DNA of 64,000 nt, taken from contig NC_009445.1 of assembly GCF_000026145.1 (NCBI RefSeq), positions 4,588,001-4,652,000 of the forward strand, in the 5' to 3' direction. The notes beneath the pieces were generated by a model, which worked only from the letters and a program-made list of their open reading frames with translations, was not told the origin of the DNA and searched no databases. A program made the translations under genes and the position numbers. This DNA comes from Bradyrhizobium sp. ORS 278 (lineage in GTDB: Bacteria > Pseudomonadota > Alphaproteobacteria > Rhizobiales > Xanthobacteraceae). Below are positions 17,983-28,200 of the stretch, piece by piece; the first letter of the stretch is position 1, and every line of letters starts with the position of its first letter.

Positions 17983-18996
17983 TCAGCCCTCGAACCGGAC
18001 ACGGGGATCGACGAGCGTGGCGAACACGTCCACCGCGAGATTGAGCAGCACGTAGAGCACGGCCATCATCAGCACGAAGCCCTGCACCGCAGCGTAGTCG
18101 GAGGCGATGACGGCCGCCACCGCATAGGCGCCGACGCCCTGCCAGCCGAACACCTGCTCGATCAGAACGTTGGAGCCGATCAGGAAGGAGAACACCATGC
18201 CGAGCACGCTCGAGACCGGCAGCAGCACGTTGCGGAAGGCGTAGGCCATCAGGATTTTGCGCACCGGCAGGCCGCTGGCGCGCGCGGTACGGATGAAATC
18301 GCTGCTCAGAGCCTCGAGCATCGCGGCGCGCGTGATCCGCGCGATCGGCGCCAGCGCGAACAGCCCGAGCGAGATCGCGGGCAAGATCAGCTGCGCCAAG
18401 GCCGCGCGCAACACCGGCCAGTCGCCGGCGATGACGGCGTCGATGGTGTAGGCCCCGGTGACGCGGGGCGGCGGCGAGAAGGCGATCTCGTCGAGCCGGC
18501 CGAGCGGCTGCGGCGCCCAGCCGAGCAGGAAGTAGAAGATGTAGACCAACAGCAGACCGACGAAGAAGGTCGGAAACGCGGCGCTGACGGTGACCAGCGC
18601 ACGACAGGCGTGATCGACGCCGCCATTGAGGCGGGTCGCCGCCCACACGCCCATCGGAATGGCGATGCCGATCGCGAACAGCAGCGCGAAGGATGACAGC
18701 TCGAGCGATGCAGGCAAGCGTTCGAGCAGATCGGTCAGCACCGGCTGCCCGGTCGTGAGCGAGCGGCCGAGATTGCCGTGCGCGAGGTCGGCGATGTAGC
18801 TCACGAACTGCACCGGCAGCGGACGATCGAGGCCCAGCGTGGCGCGGATGCTGGCGATCGACGCGGCATTGGCCGCGGGCCCGGCGAAGAACGCGGCGGG
18901 ATCTCCGGGCAACGCGCGCGAAATGAAGAAGGTGAGAACGACGACACCCACCAGGCTCGGGATGGTGCCAAGCAGTCGCTTCCACACGAAAGCCAT
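17983..18996 (-). CDS. Peptide ABC transporter permease (DppB type)
   Basis: 337-residue permease, first gene of the operon that continues through dppC, dppD, dppF, amidase, solute-binding protein and the AMI1-like amidase. The N-terminus (KRLLGTIPSLVGVVVLTFFI, then the RALPGDPA motif) is the DppB signature, and the EAA loop (DFIRTARASGLPVRKI) is intact. A frame to 19098 exists, but the ATG at 18996 starts directly before the conserved first helix. A candidate operator lies upstream at 19265-19281. Confidence 0.92.
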   Translation of the reverse strand: MAFVWKRLLGTIPSLVGVVVLTFFISRALPGDPAAFFAGPAANAASIASIRATLGLDRPLPVQFVSYIADLAHGNLGRSLTTGQPVLTDLLERLPASLELSSFALLFAIGIAIPMGVWAATRLNGGVDHACRALVTVSAAFPTFFVGLLLVYIFYFLLGWAPQPLGRLDEIAFSPPPRVTGAYTIDAVIAGDWPVLRAALAQLILPAISLGLFALAPIARITRAAMLEALSSDFIRTARASGLPVRKILMAYAFRNVLLPVSSVLGMVFSFLIGSNVLIEQVFGWQGVGAYAVAAVIASDYAAVQGFVLMMAVLYVLLNLAVDVFATLVDPRVRFEG

Positions 18997-19335
18997 CAGC
19001 GGTTCGCCTGCCAACCTTCGCTGCAGCGACGGCTTGCGCCGCGCCTCAACGGGTGAGGCCCCATCGACAGTCGGATGCAGCCAAGGGGCGGCTAGCATGC
19101 ATCACAGTCATGTCGACGTGAAGCAAGCGCTATGCCATGAGGTCAGCGGAAGTACTTGAATTACAGGATCCGCGCAATGTCAGGGGCTTACTAACAAAAT
19201 GGCTCAAGGTGCGAAGGCTGCGGAACCAACAAGCTCCATGTCGACTGCACCCGTTCTCGCCACATGCATGAAATTCATGCACCGGCCCCTCACCTGCGCT
19301 GGTCGAAGCCAAAGCAGGATGGCGCCTTCAACACA
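18997..19335. other. Intergenic region upstream of the peptide/amidase operon
   Basis: A 339-base gap between the XRE-cupin regulator gene and the first permease gene. I see no coding sequence in it. It should hold the promoter of the seven-gene operon and contains the palindrome at 19265-19281. Confidence 0.6.
19265..19281. promoter_or_regulatory. Inverted repeat, candidate operator
   Basis: TGCATGAA-A-TTCATGCA: perfect 8-bp arms around a single base. It sits about 270 bases upstream of the first permease start and just beyond the stop codon of the XRE-cupin gene. Symmetry and AT-richness against a GC-rich background suggest a regulator site. Which protein binds it is unknown. Confidence 0.5.
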
Positions 19336-19926
19336 TCAGTGGACCTGCGGCGTGTTGACCCAGACGATCCGCGCCTCGTCGGTTCCGACGTTGCGATAAC
19401 TGTTTGTCAGATACGCCTTGAAAAAAAAAGAGTCGCCGGCGGTCATGAGATAGGTCGTGTCGTCGATGGTGAGCTCGATGGTTCCGGAGATGAGATAGCC
19501 GACGGCCTCGCCCTGATGAGTGATGAGGTCGATCTTCTCACCGCCGGGAGCCACGACGTGAATGTTCGCCTCGAGAAGGTTCCCTGCAGCGACAGGCACC
19601 AGACGCTCATAGACGACGCCCTTGCCGCCGCGCAGCGCATCGACGTAAACCTTCATCCGATCCTCGGGCTTCTGCACCTGTTTGTAGTCGTCGACCCTCA
19701 GGCCGAAGAACGAGGCCATGTCGCGGTCGAGCGCGTGGACCATCTTGTCGAGCATGGGTAGCGACGGCATCACCTTGCCGGCCTCGATCTTGGAGATCAT
19801 GCTCTCGTCGCAACCGACGATCTGCGCCAGATCGCGCATGCGCATCCCCTTGGACAGACGGGCGCGCCGGAGGCGCGGGCCGATGTTCAGTGTGTTTTCC
19901 GAGCTCACGCGAGGCGTTTCCAGCAA
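19336..19926 (-). CDS. XRE-family regulator with cupin sensor domain
   Basis: 196-residue regulator. Residues about 15-70 form an XRE helix-turn-helix (MRMRDLAQIVGCDESMISKIEAGK), and residues about 105-190 a cupin-2 beta-barrel that would bind a small effector or metal (THQGEAVGYLISGTIELTID). This PuuR-like architecture is common in regulators of amine, amide and amino-acid catabolism. Its place between the peptide-ABC/amidase operon and the divergent third amidase suggests it controls one or both. The frame starts with TTG at 19926; a GTG at 19908 is an equally plausible start. Confidence 0.87.
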   Translation of the reverse strand: MLETPRVSSENTLNIGPRLRRARLSKGMRMRDLAQIVGCDESMISKIEAGKVMPSLPMLDKMVHALDRDMASFFGLRVDDYKQVQKPEDRMKVYVDALRGGKGVVYERLVPVAAGNLLEANIHVVAPGGEKIDLITHQGEAVGYLISGTIELTIDDTTYLMTAGDSFFFKAYLTNSYRNVGTDEARIVWVNTPQVH

Positions 19927-19951
19927 TTACAGCCCGCGGAATATGCATAAC

Positions 19952-19963
19952 AATCACGTGATT
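19952..19963. promoter_or_regulatory. Palindrome AATCACGTGATT, candidate autoregulatory site
   Basis: Perfect 12-bp palindrome 26 bases upstream of the XRE-cupin start, where a repressor would block its own promoter. Assignment to the XRE protein is inferred from position only. Confidence 0.45.
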
Positions 19964-20601
19964 TACCAGCATGTTGTTCTGACCAAGCGGTATTTTAGTC
20001 CGGCGCAGACCGCCCTCTGTTCGCAGCCGCGCCGATCATGAGCGGGTCGGTCCGCAGCCACACAAGCCGACGTCCTTGCGTCTCCGCCCAAGTCCGCCGC
20101 GGCTGTGCACGAGGTGATCGCGGCGGACGATCTCACGACGCTGCGGCGTCCGACGCCACGCGATCGCTCGGTCCTAATTAGATCGTCTGGACCAGTGGCC
20201 GGAACGGTTCCACAGATCGGTTCGTGAGCCTGCTGCTCGTTGGGCAGTTCTCCGATCGACACGTGCGAAGACGAGCTCATCCGAAAGCGCGGTTCATTGC
20301 CGCTTTGCTGCGCACGGCTCTCCGAATTTGGGCAAGCCCGATCGTTGACAAGACAAAGGATCGCTCCTTACGATCGTCGGCTCATACGCTGTCGAACTTC
20401 GCGTGCGCTGAACTGGCCGATGACGTCCAGGTCTTTGCAAGAAGTGCTTCGTTCGAACTCGGCGCCTGAACAACAGAACATAGCCTGCGGCATCTTCGCC
20501 ATTCGTTGCCTCGTTCAGCTGAGGTACGGATGGTTTTCGTGTTTGCCGCCCCGGCGAGCTTGCGATGCGTCCGCGTCGCCGAAACCGTGGTGCATGACCG
20601 A

Positions 20602-20615
20602 GTGCAAATATGCAC
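20602..20615. promoter_or_regulatory. Inverted repeat upstream of amidase
   Basis: GTGCA-AATA-TGCAC, 25 bases before the amidase start. It shares TGCA half-sites with the 19265 palindrome, which could mean a common regulator. With such short arms the similarity may also be chance. Confidence 0.35.
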
Positions 20616-20640
20616 CATATGACGAGAGAGGATGACGAGG

Positions 20641-22041
20641 ATGCCAGCAACAGATCTCCACTATCTCGGACTCGTTGATGTCGGTCGGAAGATCCAGGCT
20701 AAGGAGTTGTCGCCGGTCGAAGTGACCAAGGCCATGCTCGAGCGGATCGAGAAGCTCGATGGCCAACTCAAGAGCTTCGCCTATGTCATGGCCGACTCGG
20801 CCGTCGCGGACGCTGCCGCCGCTGAGAAGGAGATTGCCTCCGGCAAGATCAGGGGCCCGTTGCACGGCGTGCCCGTCGCGGTGAAGGATCTCTGCTGGGC
20901 CAAGGGCGCGCCAGCGGCGCACGGCATGACGATCCATCGTGACTTCCGTCCGAACGAGGACGCGACAGTGGTCGCGCGGCTGAAGGCCGCCGGCGCTGTG
21001 ATCCTCGGCAAGCTGCAGCAGACCGAAGGGGCTTACGCCGATCATCATCCGAAGATCGATCCACCCAAGAATCCCTGGAACGCCGATCTTTGGCCTGGCG
21101 CCTCCTCGAGCGGCTCTGGCGCCGCCACCGCGGCGGGCCTGTGCTTCGGCTCGCTCGGCACCGACACCGGCGGCTCGATCCGCTTTCCCTCCGCGGCCAA
21201 TGGCGTCACCGGGCTTAAGCCGACCTGGGGACGGGTCAGCCGCTACGGCGCCTTCGAACTCGCGGCGACGCTGGACCACATCGGCCCCATGGCGCGCAGC
21301 GCGGCTGATTGCGGCGCCGTCCTCGGCGTGATCGCAGGGCAAGATCCCAGGGATACGACGGCTGTCCCGCTGCCCGTGCCTGACTATCTGGCCAGTCTCT
21401 CCGGCGACCTCCGGGGCGTGACGATCGGGATCGACCGGCGCTGGACCAGCGAAGGCACCGACAGCGATACAGCCAACGTCCTGACCGAGGCTCTGCGTGT
21501 GGCTGTCGATCTCGGCGCACAGATCAAGGAGATCAACTTTCCCGATTCCCAGGCGGTCATCGACGATTGGTTCCCGCTTTGCGGCATCGAGGCAGCGGTC
21601 GCGCACGAAAACACCTACCCGGCGCGCAAGGACGAGTACGGTCCTGGGCTCGCCGGCCTGCTGGATCTCGGCCACCAACAATCAGGTATGGACTATCAGA
21701 AAATCGTGCTTCGGCGCGAGGCGTTCCGCGGGGCAGTCCGCGTACTGTTCGAGACGGTCGACCTCCTTGCGGTCCCGGCGCAGGCCTTTGCTGCACCGAG
21801 CCTCGCCAAGATGGCGACGCTTGGCGAGGACGCTTCGCTGATCGGCGGACTGCTTCGTTTCACCTGCCCGTTCGACATGACGGGAAGCCCGACCGTGACG
21901 TTGCCCGGAGGCTTTGCCGCGAATGGCGGTCCCGTGGGCTTCCAGTTCGTCGGCCGTCATTTCGACGAGGCCGGCCTCGTGCGCGCCGGCGATGCGTTTC
22001 AGCGCGCCACCGACTGGCACAAACGTCATCCCGGCATCTGA
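20641..22041 (+). CDS. Amidase (amidase-signature family), divergent
   Basis: 466-residue amidase, the third in the region, with Lys82 (in AVKDL), Ser155 (in GASSSGSG) and Ser179 (in GTDTGGSIR). The usual GGSS motif reads GASS here, but the cis-serine itself is present. ATG 20641 has GAGAGG ten bases upstream; ATG 20632 is too close to that site. The gene is transcribed away from the XRE-cupin regulator and is probably under its control. Substrate is unknown. It could complement the two operon amidases by handling a different carboxamide. Confidence 0.9.
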   Translation: MPATDLHYLGLVDVGRKIQAKELSPVEVTKAMLERIEKLDGQLKSFAYVMADSAVADAAAAEKEIASGKIRGPLHGVPVAVKDLCWAKGAPAAHGMTIHRDFRPNEDATVVARLKAAGAVILGKLQQTEGAYADHHPKIDPPKNPWNADLWPGASSSGSGAATAAGLCFGSLGTDTGGSIRFPSAANGVTGLKPTWGRVSRYGAFELAATLDHIGPMARSAADCGAVLGVIAGQDPRDTTAVPLPVPDYLASLSGDLRGVTIGIDRRWTSEGTDSDTANVLTEALRVAVDLGAQIKEINFPDSQAVIDDWFPLCGIEAAVAHENTYPARKDEYGPGLAGLLDLGHQQSGMDYQKIVLRREAFRGAVRVLFETVDLLAVPAQAFAAPSLAKMATLGEDASLIGGLLRFTCPFDMTGSPTVTLPGGFAANGGPVGFQFVGRHFDEAGLVRAGDAFQRATDWHKRHPGI

Positions 22042-22224
22042 GTTGAGGGGCCGATCATCGATTCGCAGATTTGCGGAGAGCCGATCGTGGCTGCGCAATA
22101 GCCCGGGACGCCAGGACCACCCCACTTCGCCCTCCCCTCACTCCGTTCTTCGGCACGGGCCGTGACACCCGGCTGCGGAGTAACGCGCCTATTGTACAGC
22201 GAGGTTAAATCACGAGCTGCCGCC

Positions 22225-22995
22225 TCATTCTCCGAGGGCGCGGATGACGAGCTCGGCGGTTTCCATGCCTGAGAAATTTTGCTGGCCCGTGACGAGATTT
22301 CCGTCCCGCACGGCAAAGCCGCGCCAGAGTCCGGCCTGGACATAATTGGCGCCCAGTGTTCTGAGTTCGTCTTCGATCCGCCATGGCATCAGATGCTTGC
22401 CGCGTGGCAAGAAGCCGAGGTCCCACACGGCGTGATCACCGAAATCCTCCTCGACATTGGCGAAGCCCGTGACGGTCTTGCCCTTGCAGAGATATTCGCC
22501 TGTCGAGAGCCTCGCATAACGCAGGATCGACGAGCCGTGGCACAGACAGCACGCGACCTTGCCCGCCTCGTAGAAGGCCGCGAACAGCCCATGCAGCGCC
22601 GTCTGGTCGGGCATGGTCACCATCGGCGCCTGACCGCCAGCGATCAGGATCGCGTCGAAGTCTTCGAGCCTGATCGCGCTTACTGGTTTGGTATTCTCCA
22701 ACAGCGCCATCAATGACGGTGTGTGCCTGAAGCCCTGGGTGATGAGGTCGCCTGCCGAATAGCCGGTCGGATCTTCCGGGTCGCTCATCGCATCAGGTTC
22801 GACCTTGCCTCCGCCGTAGCTGAACAGCTTCACGACGTAGCCTTTTTCTCGGAAGGCAAACCACGGGTGCGTCAGTTCGCTCCACCAGAACCCGACCGGT
22901 GTACCCAACGTTGGCGAGATAGCCGGGTTGGCAAGAACGATAGCAACCCGTTTCGGTGTCTTGGCATCGACCGGATTGTGATCCTTCAGACTCAT
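22225..22995 (-). CDS. DJ-1/PfpI superfamily protein (Hsp31-like)
   Basis: 256-residue protein of the class I glutamine-amidotransferase-like/DJ-1 fold. The nucleophile elbow has Cys152-His153 (in CCLCHGSSIL), and Glu40 in the segment GFWWSE corresponds to the acidic residue near the cysteine in Hsp31-type proteins. Members act as glyoxalase III, deglycase or stress chaperones. The gene follows the alpha/beta hydrolase gene by 10 bases on the same strand, so the two form a small operon, perhaps for electrophile or aldehyde stress. That role is inference. Confidence 0.82.
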   Translation of the reverse strand: MSLKDHNPVDAKTPKRVAIVLANPAISPTLGTPVGFWWSELTHPWFAFREKGYVVKLFSYGGGKVEPDAMSDPEDPTGYSAGDLITQGFRHTPSLMALLENTKPVSAIRLEDFDAILIAGGQAPMVTMPDQTALHGLFAAFYEAGKVACCLCHGSSILRYARLSTGEYLCKGKTVTGFANVEEDFGDHAVWDLGFLPRGKHLMPWRIEDELRTLGANYVQAGLWRGFAVRDGNLVTGQQNFSGMETAELVIRALGE

Positions 22996-23005
22996 CAGTC
23001 ACTCC

Positions 23006-23794
23006 TCAGACGAGCGCGCGCGCGATGGCCTCGGCCGTCGCATCGGGCTGGTCGATCTGCGGGAAGTGACCCGCATCCGCAATCATCTCGACACGCGAGC
23101 CGCGAAGCTGGGCACGAAAAGCGTCGGCAAGCACGGCGGGAAACAGCCGGTCGTCCTGTCCCCAGAGGATCACCGTCGGTACGGTCACTTTGGGGAAAAG
23201 ATCCTCGAGGCGAGGCGAAACGAACAGGCTCCTGCCCCAAATGGCGCTGATCGCCTTTTCGCCGCTCTCGACGTAGGCGCGGTAGGCGCTCTCTGCGAGA
23301 CCGGGCGTGTCGGCAACCTTCGAATTGATGACGACGTGGATGAGCTTGTCCATCTCTTCTGGGCTGTTGGGGTCGAAGTTGACCGGCGGTTCTCCCTCGA
23401 ACATCGCTCTGAAGCCGGCTGCGTCGATGATGACCAGGCGCTCGGTTCTCTCGGGATAGGTCGCAGCAAAAGTCGTCGCCACCCAACCGCCGACCGAGTT
23501 GCCCACCAGCGCGGCGCGGTCGACCTGCTCAGCGTCGAGCAGGGCTTTGATCGCCGCGCTCTGCACCGGCATCGAAAGATCGTCGCCGGTCTTCGATGAC
23601 GCCCCGAAGCCAAGCATATCGATGGCGAACACCCGGTGCGTCGATGCGAGTCGCCGAGCTGCACTCAGCCAATCCTCCTTATGGCCACCAACGCCATGAA
23701 CGATGACGAGGGCCGGGCCAGAACCCAGTTCGAAATAGGCCAGCGTCTTTTCGCCGAACGCGAGACGTTTCGTTTCCGGAAGATCGGTGGTCAT
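23006..23794 (-). CDS. Alpha/beta hydrolase
   Basis: 262-residue alpha/beta-hydrolase fold enzyme. The nucleophile Ser100 sits in GNSVGG, an acid Asp in WGQDDR (about 214-215) and the His in AGHFPQ (243). The oxyanion-hole segment HGVGG is at about 33-37. The sequence resembles 3-oxoadipate enol-lactonase and meta-cleavage hydrolases, but no partner genes of an aromatic pathway are near. I therefore assign no substrate. It is co-transcribed with the PfpI-like gene downstream. Confidence 0.85.
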   Translation of the reverse strand: MTTDLPETKRLAFGEKTLAYFELGSGPALVIVHGVGGHKEDWLSAARRLASTHRVFAIDMLGFGASSKTGDDLSMPVQSAAIKALLDAEQVDRAALVGNSVGGWVATTFAATYPERTERLVIIDAAGFRAMFEGEPPVNFDPNSPEEMDKLIHVVINSKVADTPGLAESAYRAYVESGEKAISAIWGRSLFVSPRLEDLFPKVTVPTVILWGQDDRLFPAVLADAFRAQLRGSRVEMIADAGHFPQIDQPDATAEAIARALV

Positions 23795-24123
23795 CGTGCG
23801 ACAATCCTCGACGAGGCGTGACCTGCTAACTGATTGTCAGAGGATCATAGGCCCGAATGACTCGCCCGATAAGCTGATCGTGGACGAGAGCAGGCGGTCC
23901 TGATCTGATCAGGCCGGTTTTTTGACAGAACCGCAAGTTCGTCCCGGTCCGCAACAACGACGCCTCCGCTGGCTTTGAAGGACGGACCGCATCACCGACA
24001 GCGCCGTGCCGCTGTCGCTTATACCGCTTTCAGCTCAACCGAATGAGAATGCCAAACGATAGAACGGAACACGATCTGCGATCCGCCACCGGTGTCTCGC
24101 TCACCGAGAAGCCTGTACGAGCC
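23795..24123. other. Intergenic region upstream of the hydrolase operon
   Basis: A 329-base gap without a recognisable gene. It contains an inverted repeat CCTGATC-T-GATCAGG at 23899-23913 followed within a few bases by a run of seven T. This could be a rightward terminator-like hairpin or an operator for the hydrolase/PfpI promoter. Confidence 0.5.
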
Positions 24124-25200
24124 TCAGCTCACTTTGGCGCGACGGAATTGCCCCGGAGAGACGCCGTGTTCTCTCCTGAACACCCTGCTGAAATAGCTGG
24201 CGTCATCATATCCCACCTGCGTCGCGACCTCGCCCACCGAGTACATCGTATTCTCGAGCAGCTCGCGGGCCCGCATCATGCGAAGTCTGATCTGATACTG
24301 ATGCGGAGGCACGCCGACGGCAGCCTTGAAGGCACGCGCGAAGTGGAAGGGCGAGAGACCCACCTGTTCCGCCAGTGTCTGCAGCGAGACATCGCGGTGC
24401 ATGGTGTCTTTCAGGTAGCTCGTCGCCTTCCTGACCTGTGCCGTTGTGAGCCCCGCGCGGCTTGGTCGCACGACACCGGAGAGGTTGGACCACCGGCGCA
24501 CGAGATTGACACATAACGTCAGAGCGGCAGCATCCAGCGCGGCTTGAGTCGCGACGCCTGGCCGTTCGATCTCGGCAGCCATCTCGTCACCCAGGCGCGT
24601 GATCACCGGATCGGCTTCCAGCTTCAGGGGCAGCAGTTCCAGACGCCCGCCATCGCCGTAATCGAACTCGGTTCCCACCACCGAGGCGAGCAGGGACACG
24701 GGCAGATAGAGGTCAAGGCAGCTTCCGCTGGTCTCCGACAGCAGAACCCGAAGCGATTCTCCTGCCCTACTCAGCTGGAAAGTGCCACGCCGCCTCACCC
24801 GCCGGAAACGCAGCTTGTTGTCGAAGTATAGTTCAGAGACCGTCGTTCCCCGGGTCCAGATCGAAACGACGTGGGTGTGGTCGCAGGACGGACGGAGGCG
24901 CTCGACCGTCTGCCCCGATGTTCTGTCACAATCCCACAGCGCTGCCGAGAAGCCGAGCGTGCCGAACCCGTGAGCCTTGGCCGCAACACCCCAAATGCGT
25001 TCGACCTTGGTCGGCGTCAGTCCACTGCAACTCACGCCTGATGCATCGTCTACCCTGTCTTGAGAAAAGGTTTCGTCCAAAGCACACTCCACGCTCCGCT
25101 CAAGCGACACAACCGGCGCTCCAAATGCTAGCGCAAAGCATCCGCCTGTCCAGCCGATTGATCGTTCGTGGGTGAGGCCCGAGCCGCTCGGGATTGTCAT
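24124..25200 (-). CDS. AraC-family transcriptional regulator
   Basis: 358-residue activator-type regulator. The C-terminal 100 residues hold two helix-turn-helix motifs (SLQTLAEQVGLSPFHFARAF and SVGEVATQVGYDDASYFSRV, then FRREHGVSPGQFRR). The N-terminal 240 residues are a less conserved sensing domain. The gene lies 75 bases downstream of the RND pump gene and upstream of the hydrolase/PfpI pair, all on one strand. It could regulate either; the spacing does not decide. Confidence 0.87.
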   Translation of the reverse strand: MTIPSGSGLTHERSIGWTGGCFALAFGAPVVSLERSVECALDETFSQDRVDDASGVSCSGLTPTKVERIWGVAAKAHGFGTLGFSAALWDCDRTSGQTVERLRPSCDHTHVVSIWTRGTTVSELYFDNKLRFRRVRRRGTFQLSRAGESLRVLLSETSGSCLDLYLPVSLLASVVGTEFDYGDGGRLELLPLKLEADPVITRLGDEMAAEIERPGVATQAALDAAALTLCVNLVRRWSNLSGVVRPSRAGLTTAQVRKATSYLKDTMHRDVSLQTLAEQVGLSPFHFARAFKAAVGVPPHQYQIRLRMMRARELLENTMYSVGEVATQVGYDDASYFSRVFRREHGVSPGQFRRAKVS

Positions 25201-25275
25201 TTTCGTGCGATCGCCGCCATCACCAGCAAGATCTTCGTACCCTGTTCGATACGGGCATCGCGAGCGCTGGCGGAG

Positions 25276-28200
25276 TCAAACGGGCTGTCTTCGTCGCGCT
25301 CCAAACCATTTTTCGATTCGACGCACGACGACATAGAACGTCGGCGTGAACAGCAGTCCAAACAGCGTCACGCCGATCATGCCGAAGAACACGGCGGTTC
25401 CGAGCGATTGCCGCATCTCGGCGCCTGCGCCGGTGGCGATCGCGAGCGGTAGGACGCCTAAGATGAACGCGAACGATGTCATGACGATAGGACGAAGCCG
25501 CAGCCGGGCAGCGGTCGACACGGCATCGATGGTCTTGGCGCCCTGCTCTTCAGCCTGCTTCGCGAATTCCACAATCAGAATTGCATTCTTCGCAGCAAGT
25601 CCGACGAGGACGATGAGACCGATCTCCACCAGGATATTGCGATCGAGCGAGCGAAGATCGATACCGATCATTGCCGCCAGGATGCACATCGGCACGATGA
25701 GAACGACAGCCAACGGCAGCAGCCAGTTTTCGTAGAGCGCCGCCAAAAGGAGAAAGACAAACACGACGGCCAGCCCGAAGGCCACGGCGGCGGTATTGCC
25801 CGACAGCTTCTCCTGAAGGGCGATTTCAGTCCATTCAAAGCCAAATCCTTGCGACAGCGCCTTGGCGTTGATCGCCTCAAGGGTAGCGATCGCCTGTCCG
25901 GTCGAGTACCCCTTGGCAAGCTGCAGGTTTACCTCAGCGGCCGGATAAAGATTATACCTGGGAACGCGGTAGGGACCGCTTGCATCCTTGAAACGCGCGA
26001 CCGATCCGATCGGAACCATGTCACCATCGGAGTTTCTCATCCGCAGGCTACCCACGTCGGTCGTATCGATCCTGAACTCATTATCGGCCTGCGCGGTTAC
26101 CTTGTAGGTGCGCCCCAGAATGTTGAAATCGTTGATGTAGCTCGAACCCAGATAAACAGACAGCGCCTCGAAGACCCGACCGATAGGCACGCCCATGAGC
26201 TCAGCCTTGGTCCGGTCGATATCCGCGAACACCTGCGGCGTGCGATTGTTGAACAAAGTATAGGCCTGGACAATCCCCGGGCTCTGTCTCGCAGCTCCCG
26301 CGACCTGCCAGGCCGTGGCCTCCAAGGCGGGCAAGCCGCGGCCCGCCCTGTCCTGGACATATCCCTTTAACCCTCCACCGGTGCCGATGCCGGGGACCGA
26401 CGGCGGCTCGATGACCAGAGCAAACGCCTGGTTGACCGAGGCCAGCTGCTTCCTGAGATCCGCAGCGACAGCAATGGCAGGCAACGCCGCGCGCACCCGC
26501 TCCTCGAAAGGCTTCAGGGTGATGAAAATGACGCCAGCATTTGGTGCGTTGGTGAAGGTCGCGCCGTCGAAACCGGCGAAGGCGACGGCGTTCGCCACGC
26601 CCGGCCGCTTCAGTGCGATTTCGATCGCAGCCTTCACGACGGCATCGGTGCGCGCCAGCGATGATCCCGGAGGCAGCTGGATGGCAGCGATCAGGTAGCC
26701 GCGGTCCAATTGCGGGATCAGGCCAGTGGGCGTGACGGTGAGAAGCCGATAGGCAAAGCCGACGAGAACGGCGTAGCACAACAGCATGACGGCAGCGACG
26801 CGCACCAGCCTCGCGGTGAGCGAACCGAAGCCGCGGGCGATCGCGTCGAATCCTCGGTTGAACGCGTTTGCGACCGCGGTGAATGGCCGTTCCAGTCTGG
26901 CGAAACGGCCAGCCGGTTCGTGTCCGCTCTTGAGCAGGATGGCGCCAAGCGCGGGAGACAGCGTAAGCGAGACGAAGCACGAAATCAGCGTTGCCGCGGC
27001 GATCGTAATCGCGAACTGACGATAGAAGGCGCCCTGGAGGCCGAGGATGAACGCTGTGGGAACAAAGACGGCGCAGAGCACAAGGGCGATCGCCAGCAGA
27101 GCGCCCCCTACTTCATCCATTGTCCTGTGCGACGCCTCCCTCGGATCGAGACCTTCCGCAATGTAGCGCTCGATATTCTCAACAACGACGATCGCATCAT
27201 CGACCACGATTCCGATGGCGAGAACCAGTCCGAACAGCGACAGGTTATTGAAGGTCAGGCCGACTGCGCCCATCACGAGAAAGCAGCCAACAAGGGAGAC
27301 CGGAATCGCGACAACCGGTATGATCGCGGCCCTCCAGCTCTGCAGAAACACGAGGATGACGATCACGACCAGCGCGACGGCTTCAAACAGGGTCTGGACG
27401 ACCTCGTCCACGGACTTTCGGATGAACTCAGTTGGATTATAGACGACTTTGTAGTCGAGCCCGGAAGGAAAGTCTCGTTTGGCGATTTCCATCGCGGCAA
27501 ACACCGCCTTCGCGGTCGAGAGCGCATTCGAGCCGGGTCGCTGATAGACCACGATGGCGGTCGCGGCGTCGCCGTTGAGATAGGCGTTGACGGAATAGTC
27601 CTGGGCTCCGAGCTCGACACGGGCGACGTCGCGCAGCCGAAGATATCCGCCGTCCGGATCAGCCCGCAGCACGATATCCTCGAACTGCTCCGGCGACGTC
27701 AGCCTGCCGAGCGTCTCGACGGCCACCTCATAGGCACCGTCCGATCTTGCGGGCGGCTGATTGAGCGCGCCGGCGGCAACCTGCAGATTGGCGGCACGAA
27801 CGGCCGCCGTTACGTCACCAGCGGTCAGTCCGCGCGCAGCCGCGCGATCCGGGTCGACCCAGATCCGCATCGCATAGTCGCGCGCGCCGAAGATATTGAT
27901 GTTGCCGACGCCATCCACTCTGGCCAATAGATCCTTGATATAGAGTGTGGCGTAGTTCGAGATGTATTGCTGGTTTCGTGTGCCGTCCGGAGAGACAAGA
28001 TGCACCACCATCATCAGGTCGGGTGAGGCCTTCTTGACGGTGATACCAAGGCGCGTGACATCCTCCGGCAAACGCGGTGTTGCGACCGCCACCCGGTTCT
28101 GCACCAGGACCTGAGCCGTATCGATGTCCGTGCCCGGCTTGAAGACGACATTGATCGTCAGGCGTCCATCGCCGGTCGCCTGGGATCCGATATAGAGCAT

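Larger units (their letters stand above)
19927..20640. other. 714-base intergenic region with palindromes
   Basis: No convincing gene: the several short frames have no recognisable motif and overlap one another on both strands. It separates the XRE-cupin gene from the divergent amidase and must contain both promoters. It holds a 12-bp palindrome (19952-19963) and a GTGCA-N4-TGCAC repeat (20602-20615). Confidence 0.55.

Noticed and set aside
20240..20635. 131-codon plus-strand frame upstream of the third amidase
   Set aside because: Cys/Arg/Ser-rich, no motif and no ribosome binding site; treated as intergenic.
20515..21681. 388-codon minus-strand frame opposite the third amidase
   Set aside because: The amidase strand carries the catalytic triad; the opposite frame has no motif.
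26710..27930. 406-codon plus-strand frame inside the RND pump
   Set aside because: Antisense shadow of a full-length AcrB-type gene.
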